Source of the DNA: Granulicella sp. 5B5
GTDB taxonomy: Bacteria; Acidobacteriota; Terriglobia; Terriglobales; Acidobacteriaceae
Assembly (NCBI RefSeq): GCF_014083945.1
Contig: NZ_CP046444.1
Location: 2,232,001-2,296,000, forward strand
Length of the DNA stretch: 64,000 bases
Direction: 5' to 3'
This document shows positions 26,302 to 34,617 of this stretch, piece by piece (position 1 is the stretch's first letter; the number at the start of each line of letters is the position of its first letter). The translations under genes were made by a program, and so were the position numbers. The notes beneath the pieces were generated by a model, which was not told the origin of the DNA, made no database searches, and saw nothing but the letters and a program-made list of their open reading frames with translations.

Positions 26302-27387
26302 GTGGATCAGTCCAGCTATGTACCTGCTTTGCAGGGAAACCCGATGTCGGCGACCGGGTCGAGGTATCCGAATGGCGACCCCAATGCTCCGCTGAACCCG
26401 GTAGGCGCGAAGAATACGGACTCCTGCCTTCCGCTGCACCGAAAAGGCGAGGTGGTGCACACCTATACCTGCGAGGGGCCGGCGGCGGGGAACATCCCGT
26501 TTCGGTGGATCTATGGGTCGAGCATTGCGGCAAAGAACCGCGACCCCCGAGTGCAGGTGATGCAGTACAACGAGGACACGTACCTGATGCGCGAGAACGT
26601 GTGTGTGCACTGGGAGGCGCCGTTCACATACCTGCTGTTCGGGAACCGGGGTGCGCTGCTGATCGATACGGGCGCGACAGCTGAGGCTAAGTGGTATCCG
26701 CTACGAGTGACGGTGGATGCGATTGTGAGCCGGTGGTGTGCGATCCGCGGGAGGAAGGACGTGCCGCTGACGGTGGTGATGACCTCCGGTGAGGACATGG
26801 CGCAGAACCAGGGGCTGACACAGTTTGTGGGGCGCCCGAATACGACGCTGGCGCCGCAACCGCTGGCGGCGATGAAGCAGTTCTACAAGCTGGAGGCAAG
26901 TTGGCCCGCGGGTGTGGGGAAGATTGACCTGGGCGATCGGGTGATTGAGGTGATTCCGACGCCGGGGACACACAAGGACGGCGTGAGCTTCTATGACCCG
27001 TATACGGACCTGCTGTTTACAGGGGATTTGATCTTTCCGGGGAAGGTGAACGTCAGCAATGATCGCGATTATGTGGCGTCGCTGCAGAGGCTGGTGGAGT
27101 GGAACAAGACGCGCCCGGTGAAGTGGGTGATGGGCGGGCACATCGAGATGCAGTTTGTGCCGGGGAAAGCGTATCCGCGGTTTGCGACGTACAAGCCCTA
27201 TGAGCGGCTGCTGCAGATGGAGCCGGCGGTGCTGGCGGATGCGTTAAGCAGCGCCCAGGAGGTGCAGGGCAAGCAGATGATGCTGGTGCGACCGGACTTC
27301 ATGCTGCTGAATGGGGTGAGCCCTGACCAGAAGACGACGGTGTTCCCGGCGGGCGTGCCGAACATCAATGCGCCACGGCCGTTTTAA
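26302..27387 (+). CDS. MBL-fold protein with degenerate HxHxDH motif
   Basis: A 361-residue metallo-beta-lactamase-fold protein. Relative to its downstream paralogue, the first metal motif HLHADH is replaced by residues 164-169 EDMAQN, inside VVMTSGEDMAQNQGLTQFVG. The second half of the site is retained: His224 in TPGTHKDGVSFYD, Asp242 in DLLFTGDLIF and a late His in VMGGHIEMQF. It has therefore probably lost one of the two metals and hydrolytic activity, or uses a different chemistry. There is no signal peptide, unlike the paralogue. The start is a GTG at 26302 preceded by GAGGTG. It is separated from the paralogue by 40 bp and is probably co-transcribed. Confidence 0.85.
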   Translation: MDQSSYVPALQGNPMSATGSRYPNGDPNAPLNPVGAKNTDSCLPLHRKGEVVHTYTCEGPAAGNIPFRWIYGSSIAAKNRDPRVQVMQYNEDTYLMRENVCVHWEAPFTYLLFGNRGALLIDTGATAEAKWYPLRVTVDAIVSRWCAIRGRKDVPLTVVMTSGEDMAQNQGLTQFVGRPNTTLAPQPLAAMKQFYKLEASWPAGVGKIDLGDRVIEVIPTPGTHKDGVSFYDPYTDLLFTGDLIFPGKVNVSNDRDYVASLQRLVEWNKTRPVKWVMGGHIEMQFVPGKAYPRFATYKPYERLLQMEPAVLADALSSAQEVQGKQMMLVRPDFMLLNGVSPDQKTTVFPAGVPNINAPRPF

Positions 27388-27427
27388 GGCGAGCGACGAA
27401 AGCGACGAAGATGCAAGGGAGGTTTCG

Positions 27428-28447
27428 ATGAAGGGCATGGACCGCAGGACGTTTCTAGCATTACCGGTGGTGTCGGTGGTGGCACCGACGGTGCAGGCGA
27501 TGGCGAGCTCGGTGTTGTTTGCCCCGGAGTCTTCGGCGGCCGAGCAGATCGACTTTACGAGCAACGTGCCGGCGGCTGGGACGTTTCCGGCGAAGTGGAT
27601 TTGCGGGTCGGCGTCTTGCATGGATAACGAAGACCCGCCGCTGCAGGTGCACTGGTACAACGAGCACACTGTCTACATGCGGCAGAACAAGGCGTATAGC
27701 TATGAGGCGCCGTTTCTGCACCTGTACTTCGGCAACGACCGCATCCTGATGCTGGATGAGGGGTTTACGACGCTGAGGAGTGACTGGCCGCTGCGCGATG
27801 TGGTGGATGCGTGCATCAACGAGTGGTGCGCGAAGCATGGACGCAGACCGGAGGAGATGGAGTTGTTGATGGCGTTCAGCCATCTGCATGCGGACCACTA
27901 CGCGGCGCTGAACCAGTTTGTAGACCGGCCGAACACGCGGTACATGGGGTTTACGCACGAGGAGATGGTGGGCTTCTGGGGGATGACGAACTATCCGGAG
28001 GAGCGCGTGACTCTGGACCTGGGCGGGCGGAAGATTTTGATCTGGGGAAGTCCAGGGCATGTGATGTCAGAGTTCGCCTATTACGACACCTATACGCAGA
28101 TCCTGTACACGGGAGATATGTTCTATCGCGGGCGGTGCTACATCAGCTTCTGGGACCACTGGTTTGCGAGCATGAAGAGGCTGATAGCGTTTGTGGATAC
28201 ACATCCGGTGACGCACGTGATTGGATGCCATGTGGAGATCAGCAGCAAGGGTGAGGATTATCCGTATGGGATCACGTACCAGCCAGATGAGGCGCCAGTG
28301 CAGCTGACGGTGGCGGAGCTGCGCCATGCGTATGAGGTGGCGAAGACGGTGAAGGAGCCCGGGATCTACTTCACAGGATCGGTGTTTCTGTGTAACCAGA
28401 CGCGAGGGACGACCACGATCGATAAGAATCCGTACGCCTACTCATAA
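27428..28447 (+). CDS. Tat-exported MBL-fold metallohydrolase
   Basis: A 339-residue protein. The N-terminus MKGMDRRTFLALPVVSVVAP carries a twin-arginine motif (DRRTFLA), so folded export with metal already bound is likely. The MBL motif HLHADH (residues 152-157) is intact, as are the later His in SPGHVMSEFAYY, the Asp in LYTGDMFYRG and the His in IGCHVEISS. It aligns end to end with the preceding gene (FVxRPNT, YDxYTxxLxTGD), so the two arose by tandem duplication. The substrate is unknown; family members cleave lactones, phosphodiesters or glutathione thioesters. GGGAGG lies before the ATG at 27428. Confidence 0.9.
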   Translation: MKGMDRRTFLALPVVSVVAPTVQAMASSVLFAPESSAAEQIDFTSNVPAAGTFPAKWICGSASCMDNEDPPLQVHWYNEHTVYMRQNKAYSYEAPFLHLYFGNDRILMLDEGFTTLRSDWPLRDVVDACINEWCAKHGRRPEEMELLMAFSHLHADHYAALNQFVDRPNTRYMGFTHEEMVGFWGMTNYPEERVTLDLGGRKILIWGSPGHVMSEFAYYDTYTQILYTGDMFYRGRCYISFWDHWFASMKRLIAFVDTHPVTHVIGCHVEISSKGEDYPYGITYQPDEAPVQLTVAELRHAYEVAKTVKEPGIYFTGSVFLCNQTRGTTTIDKNPYAYS

Positions 28448-28456
28448 TGCGCGGAT

Positions 28457-29071
28457 TTATAGATCCTTCGCGAGGATGAGGTCGGAGCAGGTGAGGGAGC
28501 CGACGTTGAAGGTGCGGGTGCCGATGGAGACGAATCCGTTGCGGTAGTAGAAGTTGAGGGCGCGGTGGTTGCCGTCGTTGACGCCGAGGAGGAGGCGGGT
28601 GCGGTTGAGGGTGCGGGCGTCGGCGATGGCGAGGTCGAGGAGGGCTTCGGCGGGGCGGCGGTTTGGGTGGTCGACGACTGGGGATGAGCGGAAGCGCGAG
28701 AGGAGGTAGATGCGCTTGAGCTCGGCGTCGGTGGGGAGCGTGTCGATGGTGGGGAGCTCGGGGTCGCAGAGGATGGTGTAGCCGATGGGGGACTGGTTGC
28801 CGGGGAAGGGGCCGGCTTCGGCGAGGGTGCAGCGCGTGTTGGGCTGCGCGAGGTAGCCGGCGTAGACGCTGGCTACGTGGTTCTTCGCGCAGTGGGCGAC
28901 GAGGTCGCGGCCGGGGAGCATCCAGGTGAAGGCTTCGAGGAAGGTGGCGGCGGCGGCGAGGGCGAGCGCGGAGGCGTCGTCGGCTGTGGCGCGGCGCAGG
29001 GTGACGGGCTCGACGGCTGTGGGCGCGGGGGCGGTGTAGTTGGCTTCAGCTTTGATGGGATCAAGGGACAT
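28457..29071 (-). CDS. GNAT-family N-acetyltransferase
   Basis: A protein of about 204 residues. The GNAT fold is recognisable from VTLRRATADDASALALAAAA at the start, the central ELKRIYLLSRFRSSPVV strand with the following acetyl-CoA loop region, and the C-terminal LLGVNDGNHRALNFYYRNGF motif typical of the family. It would transfer an acetyl group from acetyl-CoA to an amine substrate, as yet unknown. The start at 29071 (MSLDPIKAE) is preferred; an upstream in-frame ATG at 29113 adds 14 residues with no conservation signal. It converges on the MBL pair with only 9 bp between the stops. Confidence 0.88.
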   Translation of the reverse strand: MSLDPIKAEANYTAPAPTAVEPVTLRRATADDASALALAAAATFLEAFTWMLPGRDLVAHCAKNHVASVYAGYLAQPNTRCTLAEAGPFPGNQSPIGYTILCDPELPTIDTLPTDAELKRIYLLSRFRSSPVVDHPNRRPAEALLDLAIADARTLNRTRLLLGVNDGNHRALNFYYRNGFVSIGTRTFNVGSLTCSDLILAKDL

Positions 29072-29225
29072 GAGGGTTCTCGTAGAGATGATGGTACGGG
29101 ACGCAAGATGCAAGATGCCAGGTCCCAGAGTGGATGATGAGGGCGTAGGGCGCGATGCTATGTCCGTAACGAGTCAGAAAATAGGAGGTAGGGAATAGCA
29201 GGCGAGGCGCGGTAGGCTGGTGGGT

Positions 29226-30365
29226 ATGAAGCGTACAGTGCTGATGGCGGGGCTATTGGGGGCGTTGGTGCTGGCGGCGGCGGCGGAGAAGAAGCCGAAG
29301 CCTGTGCCGGTTGATCCGAATGCTCGTGTGGGTATGACGACGCGGGTGATTCATCCGGCGGGCGCGCGGAACTGGCGCGGCGCGGAGCAGAAGGCGCTGG
29401 ATGCTGTGGTGTGGTATCCGGCGGTGGATACGGCGATTGAGACGAAGCAGTTTATGGGGCCTGTTGAGCGGCCACTGTTTGAAGCCGGAAGCGCGATGCC
29501 TCATGCGCCGTTTGCGCCTCATATGGAGCGGCTGCCGATGGTGGTGTTGTCGCATGGGTCAGGCGGCAGCGCGCTGCAGATGGCGTGGCTGGGGACGGCG
29601 CTGGCGCGAGCTGGGTATATCGCGGTGGCGGTGGATCATCCGGGGAACAATGCGAATGCTCCGCTGACGCCGGAGGGCGTGGCGCTGTGGTGGGAGCGGG
29701 CGACGGATGTGTCCAACGTGATTGACGCGATGCTGAAGGATGAGGAGTTCGGGGGCAAGATTGATGCGACGCGGATTGCGGCGGCGGGGTACTCACTGGG
29801 TGGGTATACGGTGATGGAGCTGGCGGGGGCGCAGACGGACATCAGCGTGTTCTTCGACCGTTGCAGGCCCGCGAAGCCGGGGGACAAGCCTACCGATGAT
29901 GCTGCCGTGTGTCGCGAGACGGTGCTGCACCATATGGGGAGCAACCAGCATGTGTTGGAAGAGGTGCGGAAGACGAGCGGCGAGAGCCTGGCGCGGTCGG
30001 CGGGGAGTTTTCGCGATCCGCGGGTGAAGGTGGTATTTGCGATGGCCCCGGCGCTGGGGTTTACGGAGACGCCGGACAGTCTGCACGCGATCAAGGTGCC
30101 GGTGGCGATGGTGGTGGGCAGCGAGGATGCGATTGCGCCTGCGAATGAGAATGCGGACTATCTGCGCGCACACATCCGGGCGGCTCGGGAGAACACGCTG
30201 CCGGGGGTGGGGCACTATACGTTTCTGGATGTGTGCACGGCGGCGGGGGTGCAGGTGTATCCGCTGTACTGCACGGATGCGCCAGGAGTAGACCGCGCGG
30301 CGGTGCATGCTCAGGTTGCGGGGATGGCGGTGGAGTTCTTCGATCGGGCGCTGAAGTGGCGGTGA
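29226..30365 (+). CDS. Secreted alpha/beta-hydrolase, PAF-acetylhydrolase / dienelactone-hydrolase-like
   Basis: A 379-residue protein with a signal peptide (MKRTVLMAGLLGALVLAAAA). Alpha/beta hydrolase signatures follow: LPMVVLSHGSGGSALQMAWL, AVDHPGNNANAP, nucleophile elbow IAAAGYSLGGYTVMELAG, Asp region VAMVVGSEDAIAPANE and a His in PGVGHYTFLDVC. This layout is common to bacterial proteins annotated as predicted dienelactone hydrolases and resembles platelet-activating-factor acetylhydrolase. The ATG at 29226 was chosen over a GTG six bases earlier. It converges on the DUF2147 gene with three bases between the stops. The natural substrate, probably an ester, is not predictable. Confidence 0.9.
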   Translation: MKRTVLMAGLLGALVLAAAAEKKPKPVPVDPNARVGMTTRVIHPAGARNWRGAEQKALDAVVWYPAVDTAIETKQFMGPVERPLFEAGSAMPHAPFAPHMERLPMVVLSHGSGGSALQMAWLGTALARAGYIAVAVDHPGNNANAPLTPEGVALWWERATDVSNVIDAMLKDEEFGGKIDATRIAAAGYSLGGYTVMELAGAQTDISVFFDRCRPAKPGDKPTDDAAVCRETVLHHMGSNQHVLEEVRKTSGESLARSAGSFRDPRVKVVFAMAPALGFTETPDSLHAIKVPVAMVVGSEDAIAPANENADYLRAHIRAARENTLPGVGHYTFLDVCTAAGVQVYPLYCTDAPGVDRAAVHAQVAGMAVEFFDRALKWR

Positions 30366-30368
30366 GGG

Positions 30369-30854
30369 CTACTTGCAGGCCTGGACGGGTGGGACGCGGG
30401 TCCAGGTTTCGGTGCGGCCGAAGAGGGTGAAGAGGACGTAGCCGCGGAGCTTGAGGACATCGTGGCCGGTGGGGGTGATGTAGCCGCGGTAGGTGTGGCC
30501 GCTGATGGGGTCGTAGAGGTGGCCGTAGCCGAGGCGATACTTGTCGTAGTCGCGGAAGCCGGAGCCGATGGTGAGGCCGCAGAGCTGGCGGTTGCGGAGA
30601 GCGTGGTCGGGGTTGTGGCTGTCGACGATCTCGGGCGGGTTGGGGGAGAGCTTGACCACGCGGAGGCAGATGTCTGGTTCACCGGATACTGAGCTATCTG
30701 TGCTGCATGGCTCTATACGGACGATGGCGCCAATGGCGGAGCGCCAGTCTCCGAAGGAGGCCTGCGCTGGCGTGAGCGCGGTCGGGTTGTATGCCGCTGC
30801 CGCGGTGGCGGCGGTGAGCAGGAGGGCGGCGGTAAGGAGAGCTTTCGTCGTCAC
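30369..30854 (-). CDS. Secreted DUF2147-family protein
   Basis: A protein of about 161 residues with a signal peptide (TTKALLTAALLLTAATAAAA). DUF2147 features: GYGHLYDPISGHTYRGYITP, then LKLRGYVLFTLFGRTETWTR at the C-terminus, and a cysteine pair (EPCSTDSS and DICLRVVKL). The family is a small secreted beta-barrel of unknown role, found across proteobacteria and acidobacteria. The GTG at 30854 is preferred because it places the signal peptide correctly. The longer frame from 30920 would begin inside a C-rich repeat (DQKVPRGRGG). No operon partner. Confidence 0.85.
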   Translation of the reverse strand: MTTKALLTAALLLTAATAAAAYNPTALTPAQASFGDWRSAIGAIVRIEPCSTDSSVSGEPDICLRVVKLSPNPPEIVDSHNPDHALRNRQLCGLTIGSGFRDYDKYRLGYGHLYDPISGHTYRGYITPTGHDVLKLRGYVLFTLFGRTETWTRVPPVQACK

Positions 30855-30884
30855 GTTTGGTTTGGATGCAGGATTGGGCTGTGA

Positions 30885-30963
30885 CACCCCACCCCTCCCC
30901 CTGGGTACTTTTTGATCCAAAGTCTTGATGCGGTGGCTGTTAGGGGTGGACTTGTGAAGGTCT
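30885..30963. repeat. Repeat family D, copy 1
   Basis: A C-tract (CACCCCTCCCCC) is followed by GTACTTTTTGATCCAAAG and, 30 bp on, GGACTTGTGAAGGTCT. The same order (C-tract, ACTTTTCGATTCAAAG, then the identical 16-mer GGACTTGTGAAGGTCT) is found at 62320-62389. Confidence 0.7.
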
Positions 30964-31115
30964 GATCCCGGTGGGTGGACGGTGTGTTTGGGTTGCTACT
31001 TCTATTGTAGTGGTTCGAGAGGGATGAATTGTTACATTTCTGCTGGTGGAAGTAGTTTGGTTTGTGGTGGTTGCGGGTTATTGCAGGTTCGAGGGGCTTG
31101 ACAGGGTTTTAGGGT

Positions 31116-31255
31116 GGTACGCTCGCGCCTTTGGCGCTTGCTGCGGCAAAGGCGTTCACGCAGAGGGCGCAGTGTAGAAGCCCGCAATGGTCGCCAAGGA
31201 AAACAGGCAACGGCAAAAGCAATTCTCTGCGGGAATGACAAGCAAGAAAAGGAGC
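31116..31255. repeat. Repeat family B, copy 1
   Basis: The core at about 31160-31186 (CGCAGAGGGCGCAGTGTAGA plus AGCCCGC) is identical in the copy at 56982-57008. Both are preceded by GGTACGCTCSGCC-type sequence and followed by ACAGGCAACRGCAA. The tail resembles the sequence at 34560-34610. Confidence 0.7.
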
Positions 31256-31272
31256 GACGTCTTGCTCTGCGG

Positions 31273-32730
31273 TTAGTCGACGCGGCAGATGAGGCACTTG
31301 AGGTAGCGGGTTTCGGGGAGGGTGAGGACTTCGGGGTGGTCGGGGGCGGCGGCGCGTGTTTCGAGGAGCTGGAGGCGGCGGCCGGTGTCGGCTGCGGCTG
31401 CGGCGACGATCTCGGTGAAGTCGGCGAGGGAGACGTGGTGGGAGCAGGAGTTGGTGATGAGCGTGCCGCCGGGTTCGAGCAGGCGGATGGCGCGGAGGTT
31501 GAGCTCCTTGTAGCCGCGCAGGGCGCCTTCGGCGGCACGCTTGGATTTGGCGAAGGCGGGTGGGTCGAGAACGATGGCGGAGAAGAGGTTGGGGTTGGTG
31601 TCGGCAGCGTCACCCCGCTCATGCGCGGTAGAGCTGCGCATGAACGGGGCACCCGGAGTTTTGGGGTGGGCGAGATCGTCGAGGTGGCGGAGGTACTCGA
31701 AGGCGTCGGCTTCGATCCAGTCGACTTCGGCTTTGAGGTGGGGGTTGAGGAGGAGGTTGCGGTCGGCGGCTTCGAGGGCGGAGCGGCTGGCGTCGATGCC
31801 GGTGACGCGGGTGCAGACCTCGGCGAGGTGGAGGGCGAAGCCGCCCTGATAGGTGCAGATGTCGAGTGCGTTGCGTGTGCGGCCGGAGGCAGCGACGGCG
31901 CGGGCTGCTGCCGCGTAGTTGAGGCGCTGGTCGAGGAAGGCGCCGGTTTTTTGGCCGGAGGCGGCGTCGTAGTGGAAATGGAGGTTGTTGAGGGTGAAGG
32001 TTGTGGTTGTGGGAGCTGCCGGTTCTGTGGTGATTCCAGATGCAGGTCTCTCCACTTCGTCTCCGCTGCACTCCGCCTTCGGTCGAGATGACACATCTTG
32101 GGTAGGTTCAGACGCAGGTCTCTCCACTACGCTGCGCTCCGGTCGAGATGACACTTCATGGGTAAGGGTGGAAGAGAACAAGGAGCCAGTGGGTGGGGCG
32201 GGTAGTTGTTCGAGCTCGCGGATGCGGGGGTCGGGGCGCTCCCAGATGGTTAAGGGTTCGCCGTTGGGCGAGAGACCTGCGCGGAGGGCTTCGGTGAGAG
32301 TGCTGCGGACGTCGTCCTGTGCGGTGCCCTGGGTGAGAAGTTGGATGAGGACGAGGTCGTTGTAGCGGTCGGCGATGATGCCGGGGAGGTTGTCGGCTTC
32401 GGAGAAGATGAGGCGGTGGGCGTTGGTGTTGGGGGCGAGCTCGCGACGGAGTTGGAGGGCGAAGTCGATGCGGGAGCGGAGGTCGGCGAGGTACTGGTCG
32501 CGGGTGAGCGCCGGGGTGCGGGAGACGAGGCGCGCGGCGAGCGTGGAGGCGGTGGAGTAGAGTGCGGTGCCGAGCGGAAGGGCGCGGCTGTCGGTGAGGG
32601 TGACGAGTGCGCCGGGCGGGAGGTCGGCGGGAGTGCCTTCGATGTCGGTGCGGTAGACCCAGAGGTGGCCGGCGCGGAGGTGGTCGGCGGCGCGGCGGGT
32701 AATGCGGAGCGTGAGTGGGGTGGATGACAT
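31273..32730 (-). CDS. RlmI-like 23S rRNA (m5C) methyltransferase with in-frame repeat insertions
   Basis: A 485-residue protein; E. coli RlmI has about 396. An N-terminal PUA-like domain (LRITRRAADHLRAGHLWVYR) is followed by an EEHEE-type linker (RLIFSEADNLPGIIADRYND) and a class I SAM-methyltransferase (GQKTGAFLDQRLN, LDICTYQGGFALHLAE, FSAIVLDPPAFAKSK, TNSCSHHVS). RlmI methylates a 23S rRNA cytosine (C1962 in E. coli). Two segments are extra. Residues about 187-240 contain two tandem copies of repeat family A (THEVSSRPERSVVERPAS, TQDVSSRPKAECSGDEVERP). Residues about 356-378 (GAPFMRSSTAHERGDA) are repeat family C. Both leave the frame and all motifs intact. The start at 32730 (MSSTPLT) fits homologues. 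Confidence 0.88.
   Translation of the reverse strand: MSSTPLTLRITRRAADHLRAGHLWVYRTDIEGTPADLPPGALVTLTDSRALPLGTALYSTASTLAARLVSRTPALTRDQYLADLRSRIDFALQLRRELAPNTNAHRLIFSEADNLPGIIADRYNDLVLIQLLTQGTAQDDVRSTLTEALRAGLSPNGEPLTIWERPDPRIRELEQLPAPPTGSLFSSTLTHEVSSRPERSVVERPASEPTQDVSSRPKAECSGDEVERPASGITTEPAAPTTTTFTLNNLHFHYDAASGQKTGAFLDQRLNYAAAARAVAASGRTRNALDICTYQGGFALHLAEVCTRVTGIDASRSALEAADRNLLLNPHLKAEVDWIEADAFEYLRHLDDLAHPKTPGAPFMRSSTAHERGDAADTNPNLFSAIVLDPPAFAKSKRAAEGALRGYKELNLRAIRLLEPGGTLITNSCSHHVSLADFTEIVAAAAADTGRRLQLLETRAAAPDHPEVLTLPETRYLKCLICRVD
31609..31654. repeat. Repeat family C copy inside the methyltransferase gene
   Basis: A hairpin with arms TCATGCGC and GCGCATGA, an outer CCCCG/CGGGG pair and the loop GGTAGAGCT. 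Copies at 38746-38789 and 57510-57555 have different stem bases that still pair. It encodes GAPFMRSSTAHERGD in the methyltransferase. Confidence 0.75.
32042..32163. repeat. Two tandem family A repeats inside the methyltransferase gene
   Basis: Copy one at 32042-32103 and copy two at 32113-32163. Each runs from GCAGGTCTCTCCACT to GGTCGAGATGACAC. They are translated as two similar peptides, each containing SSRP and VERPAS. Confidence 0.8.
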
Positions 32731-32770
32731 GCAGAGGTTAGTGTAGCTGGGTGGTAGCATGCAATCCCAT

Positions 32771-32924
32771 CCATGACGATGCGGCCGCCGTTCCAACGGC
32801 TGTTTGCTGGCGGGATTTGTTCGAGGTAGCGCAGGATGCCGCCATGCAGGTGATAGACCTCCGGGAAACCAAGTTGCAGCATGCAGGCTGAGGCAAGCTC
32901 GTGCCCTTCAAAGCGAGGCGGCAC
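32771..32924 (-). pseudogene. Remnant of trhO (rhodanese-type tRNA uridine hydroxylase)
   Basis: The minus strand encodes RFEGHELASACMLQLGFPEV then YHLHGGILRYLEQIPPANSR and WNGG. This is the characteristic segment just after the active Cys loop of TrhO/YceA rhodanese proteins (pattern CEKASAYML..GF.EVYHL.GGILKYLE). The active-site Cys loop, the N-terminal ferredoxin-like domain and the C-terminal Cys-rich region are all missing. Downstream the sequence drifts (RIVMDGIACYH) and runs into the neighbouring gene. TrhO makes 5-hydroxyuridine in tRNA wobble positions. A complete copy may exist elsewhere in the genome. Confidence 0.65.
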
Positions 32925-32939
32925 TCAATGATGTGGGGA

Positions 32940-34508
32940 CTAGGGTTTGTAGATGTAGCCGTTAGCGAGGGTGGTGAAGGTGGTGAGTTGGGTTTGCTGC
33001 CAGGCTTCGGTGTGGCCTAGTTCGGTGGCGAGGGTGGCGGCTACGGTGGGGGCTGCTTCGAGGGCGGCGCGGGCGTCCAGGAAGAGGGCTCGGGTGCGGC
33101 GGGCGAGGACGTCGTCGACGGTGCGGGCCATCTCGTGGCGGATGGCCCAGACGACTTCGGCGAGGCGGTAGGGCAGGCGGGGGTGCAGCGGCGCGGCGAG
33201 AGCAGGTGAGGACGCAGCGAGGGCGTCGATGGCAGGCTGGTCGCTGCCGTAGACGTGGAGTTCGTGCTCGGCGTCGTGGTGGCTGGCGGCCTCTTCGCTC
33301 CAGCCGTGGAGGTGGAGGTCCTGCGTGCGGCAGGGAGCGGGTGTGAGACCGGAGTGTTGGATGGCGATGTCTACGGCGTCCTCGGCCATGCGGCGGTAGG
33401 TGGTCCACTTGCCGCCGGTGATGGAGACGAGGCCTGAAGTTGAGACGAGGACGGTGTGTTCGCGGGAGAGCTTGGCGGTGCTGTCGGTGCCCTGCTTGCG
33501 CACCAGTGGGCGGAGGCCGGACCACATGCTGAGGACTTCGTCGTCCTTGGGTGCGCGGCCGAAGTAGATTTCGATGTGCTCGCGGAGGAAGGCGAGTTCT
33601 ATTTCCATGGGGCGAGGTTCGAGGGCGGCGGTGGGGACGCCGTCGTCGGTGGTGCCGATGACGACGTGGTTGTGCCAGGGGATGGCGAAGAGGACGCGGC
33701 CGTCCTTGGTTTTGGGCACCATGAGGGCGTGGGTGCCGGGCAGGAAGGATTTGGGCAGGACGAGGTGCGAACCCTGGCTGAAGGTGACGATGGGCTTGGT
33801 CGTGGGCTCGTCGAGGCGGCGGACTTCGTCGGTGAAGATGCCGGTGGCGTTGATGATGACGGTGGCCTGGACTTCGAACTCGTTGCCGGTCTCTTCGTCG
33901 CGGAGAACTGCGCCGATGATCTTGTCGTTATGTTTGAGGAGGCGGACCATGCGGGTGTAGTTGAGGGCGGTGCCGCCGAGGGCGTCGAGGGTTTGTGCGA
34001 GGGCGAGGCTGAAGCGGGCATCGTCGAACTGGCCGTCGAAGTATTCGACACCGCCGGCGAGCTTGGTGGAGACGACGGTGGGGAGCATGGAGCGGACTGC
34101 TGCTTTGCTCAACATGCGAGAGCGGCCGAAGCTGGAGGAACCGGAGAGGGCGTCGTAGAGCTTGAGGCCGATGCCGTAGAAGGGGACCTCCCATGCGGCG
34201 TAGGCGGGGATGACGAAGGACTGGCGGCGGACGAGGTGCGGAGCGTTGCGCAACATGCGGCCGCGCTCCTTGAGGGCCTCGAGAACGAGCGAGATGTTGC
34301 CCTGCTGGAGGTAGCGGACGCCGCCGTGGACGAGCTTGGTGCTGCGGCTGGAGGTGGCCTTGGCGAAGTCGGCCTGCTCGACGAGCAGGGTGCGGTAGCC
34401 GCGGGAGGCGGCGTCGACCGCGGAGCCGAGGCCGGTGGCGCCGCCGCCGATGACGAGGATGTCGAAGGGGGTGGGGGCGGCGCGTTGGAGGGAGTCGGTG
34501 CGGGTCAT
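32940..34508 (-). CDS. glpD: FAD-dependent glycerol-3-phosphate dehydrogenase
   Basis: A 522-residue flavoenzyme. The N-terminal FAD-binding motif is FDILVIGGGATGLGSAVDAA, followed by the family block EQADFAKATSSRSTKLVHGG and VRYLQQGNISLVLEAL. Later come GGVEYFDGQFDDARFSLALA, ATGIFTDEVR, IPWHNHVVIGTTDD, TGGKWTTYRRMAEDAV, and the C-terminal cap domain. It oxidises sn-glycerol 3-phosphate to dihydroxyacetone phosphate at the membrane, passing electrons to quinone. glpK lies 109 bp upstream on the same strand, so glpK-glpD form a glycerol-utilisation unit, separated only by a repeat. No glpF or GlpR is present in the window. Confidence 0.96.
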   Translation of the reverse strand: MTRTDSLQRAAPTPFDILVIGGGATGLGSAVDAASRGYRTLLVEQADFAKATSSRSTKLVHGGVRYLQQGNISLVLEALKERGRMLRNAPHLVRRQSFVIPAYAAWEVPFYGIGLKLYDALSGSSSFGRSRMLSKAAVRSMLPTVVSTKLAGGVEYFDGQFDDARFSLALAQTLDALGGTALNYTRMVRLLKHNDKIIGAVLRDEETGNEFEVQATVIINATGIFTDEVRRLDEPTTKPIVTFSQGSHLVLPKSFLPGTHALMVPKTKDGRVLFAIPWHNHVVIGTTDDGVPTAALEPRPMEIELAFLREHIEIYFGRAPKDDEVLSMWSGLRPLVRKQGTDSTAKLSREHTVLVSTSGLVSITGGKWTTYRRMAEDAVDIAIQHSGLTPAPCRTQDLHLHGWSEEAASHHDAEHELHVYGSDQPAIDALAASSPALAAPLHPRLPYRLAEVVWAIRHEMARTVDDVLARRTRALFLDARAALEAAPTVAATLATELGHTEAWQQTQLTTFTTLANGYIYKP

Positions 34509-34527
34509 GAGGTGTCCTGTGATGATA

Positions 34528-34610
34528 AAGGCGCGCTCGCTTCGCTCGCGCGAGAAGCAGGTTCCTCGCTGCGCTCGGAATGACAGAAAGAAAAGCAAAA
34601 GCAACGGCAA
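34528..34610. repeat. Palindromic repeat between glpK and glpD
   Basis: CGCGCTCGCTTCGCTCGCGCG is a palindrome, followed by TTCCTCGCTGCGCTCGGAAT and an AG-rich tail (GACAGAAAGAAAAGCAAAAG). The tail resembles the end of family B at 31230-31260. It lies inside the glpK-glpD intergenic space and could act as an RNA hairpin that tunes glpD expression. Confidence 0.6.
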
Positions 34611-34617
34611 GAGCGAT

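Larger units (their letters stand above)
30855..31272. other. Intergenic gap made largely of repeats
   Basis: This 418-bp gap holds a family D element (C-rich tract plus a 16-mer, about 30885-30963), a T-rich low-complexity stretch, and a family B element (about 31116-31255). No gene is visible. Confidence 0.7.
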
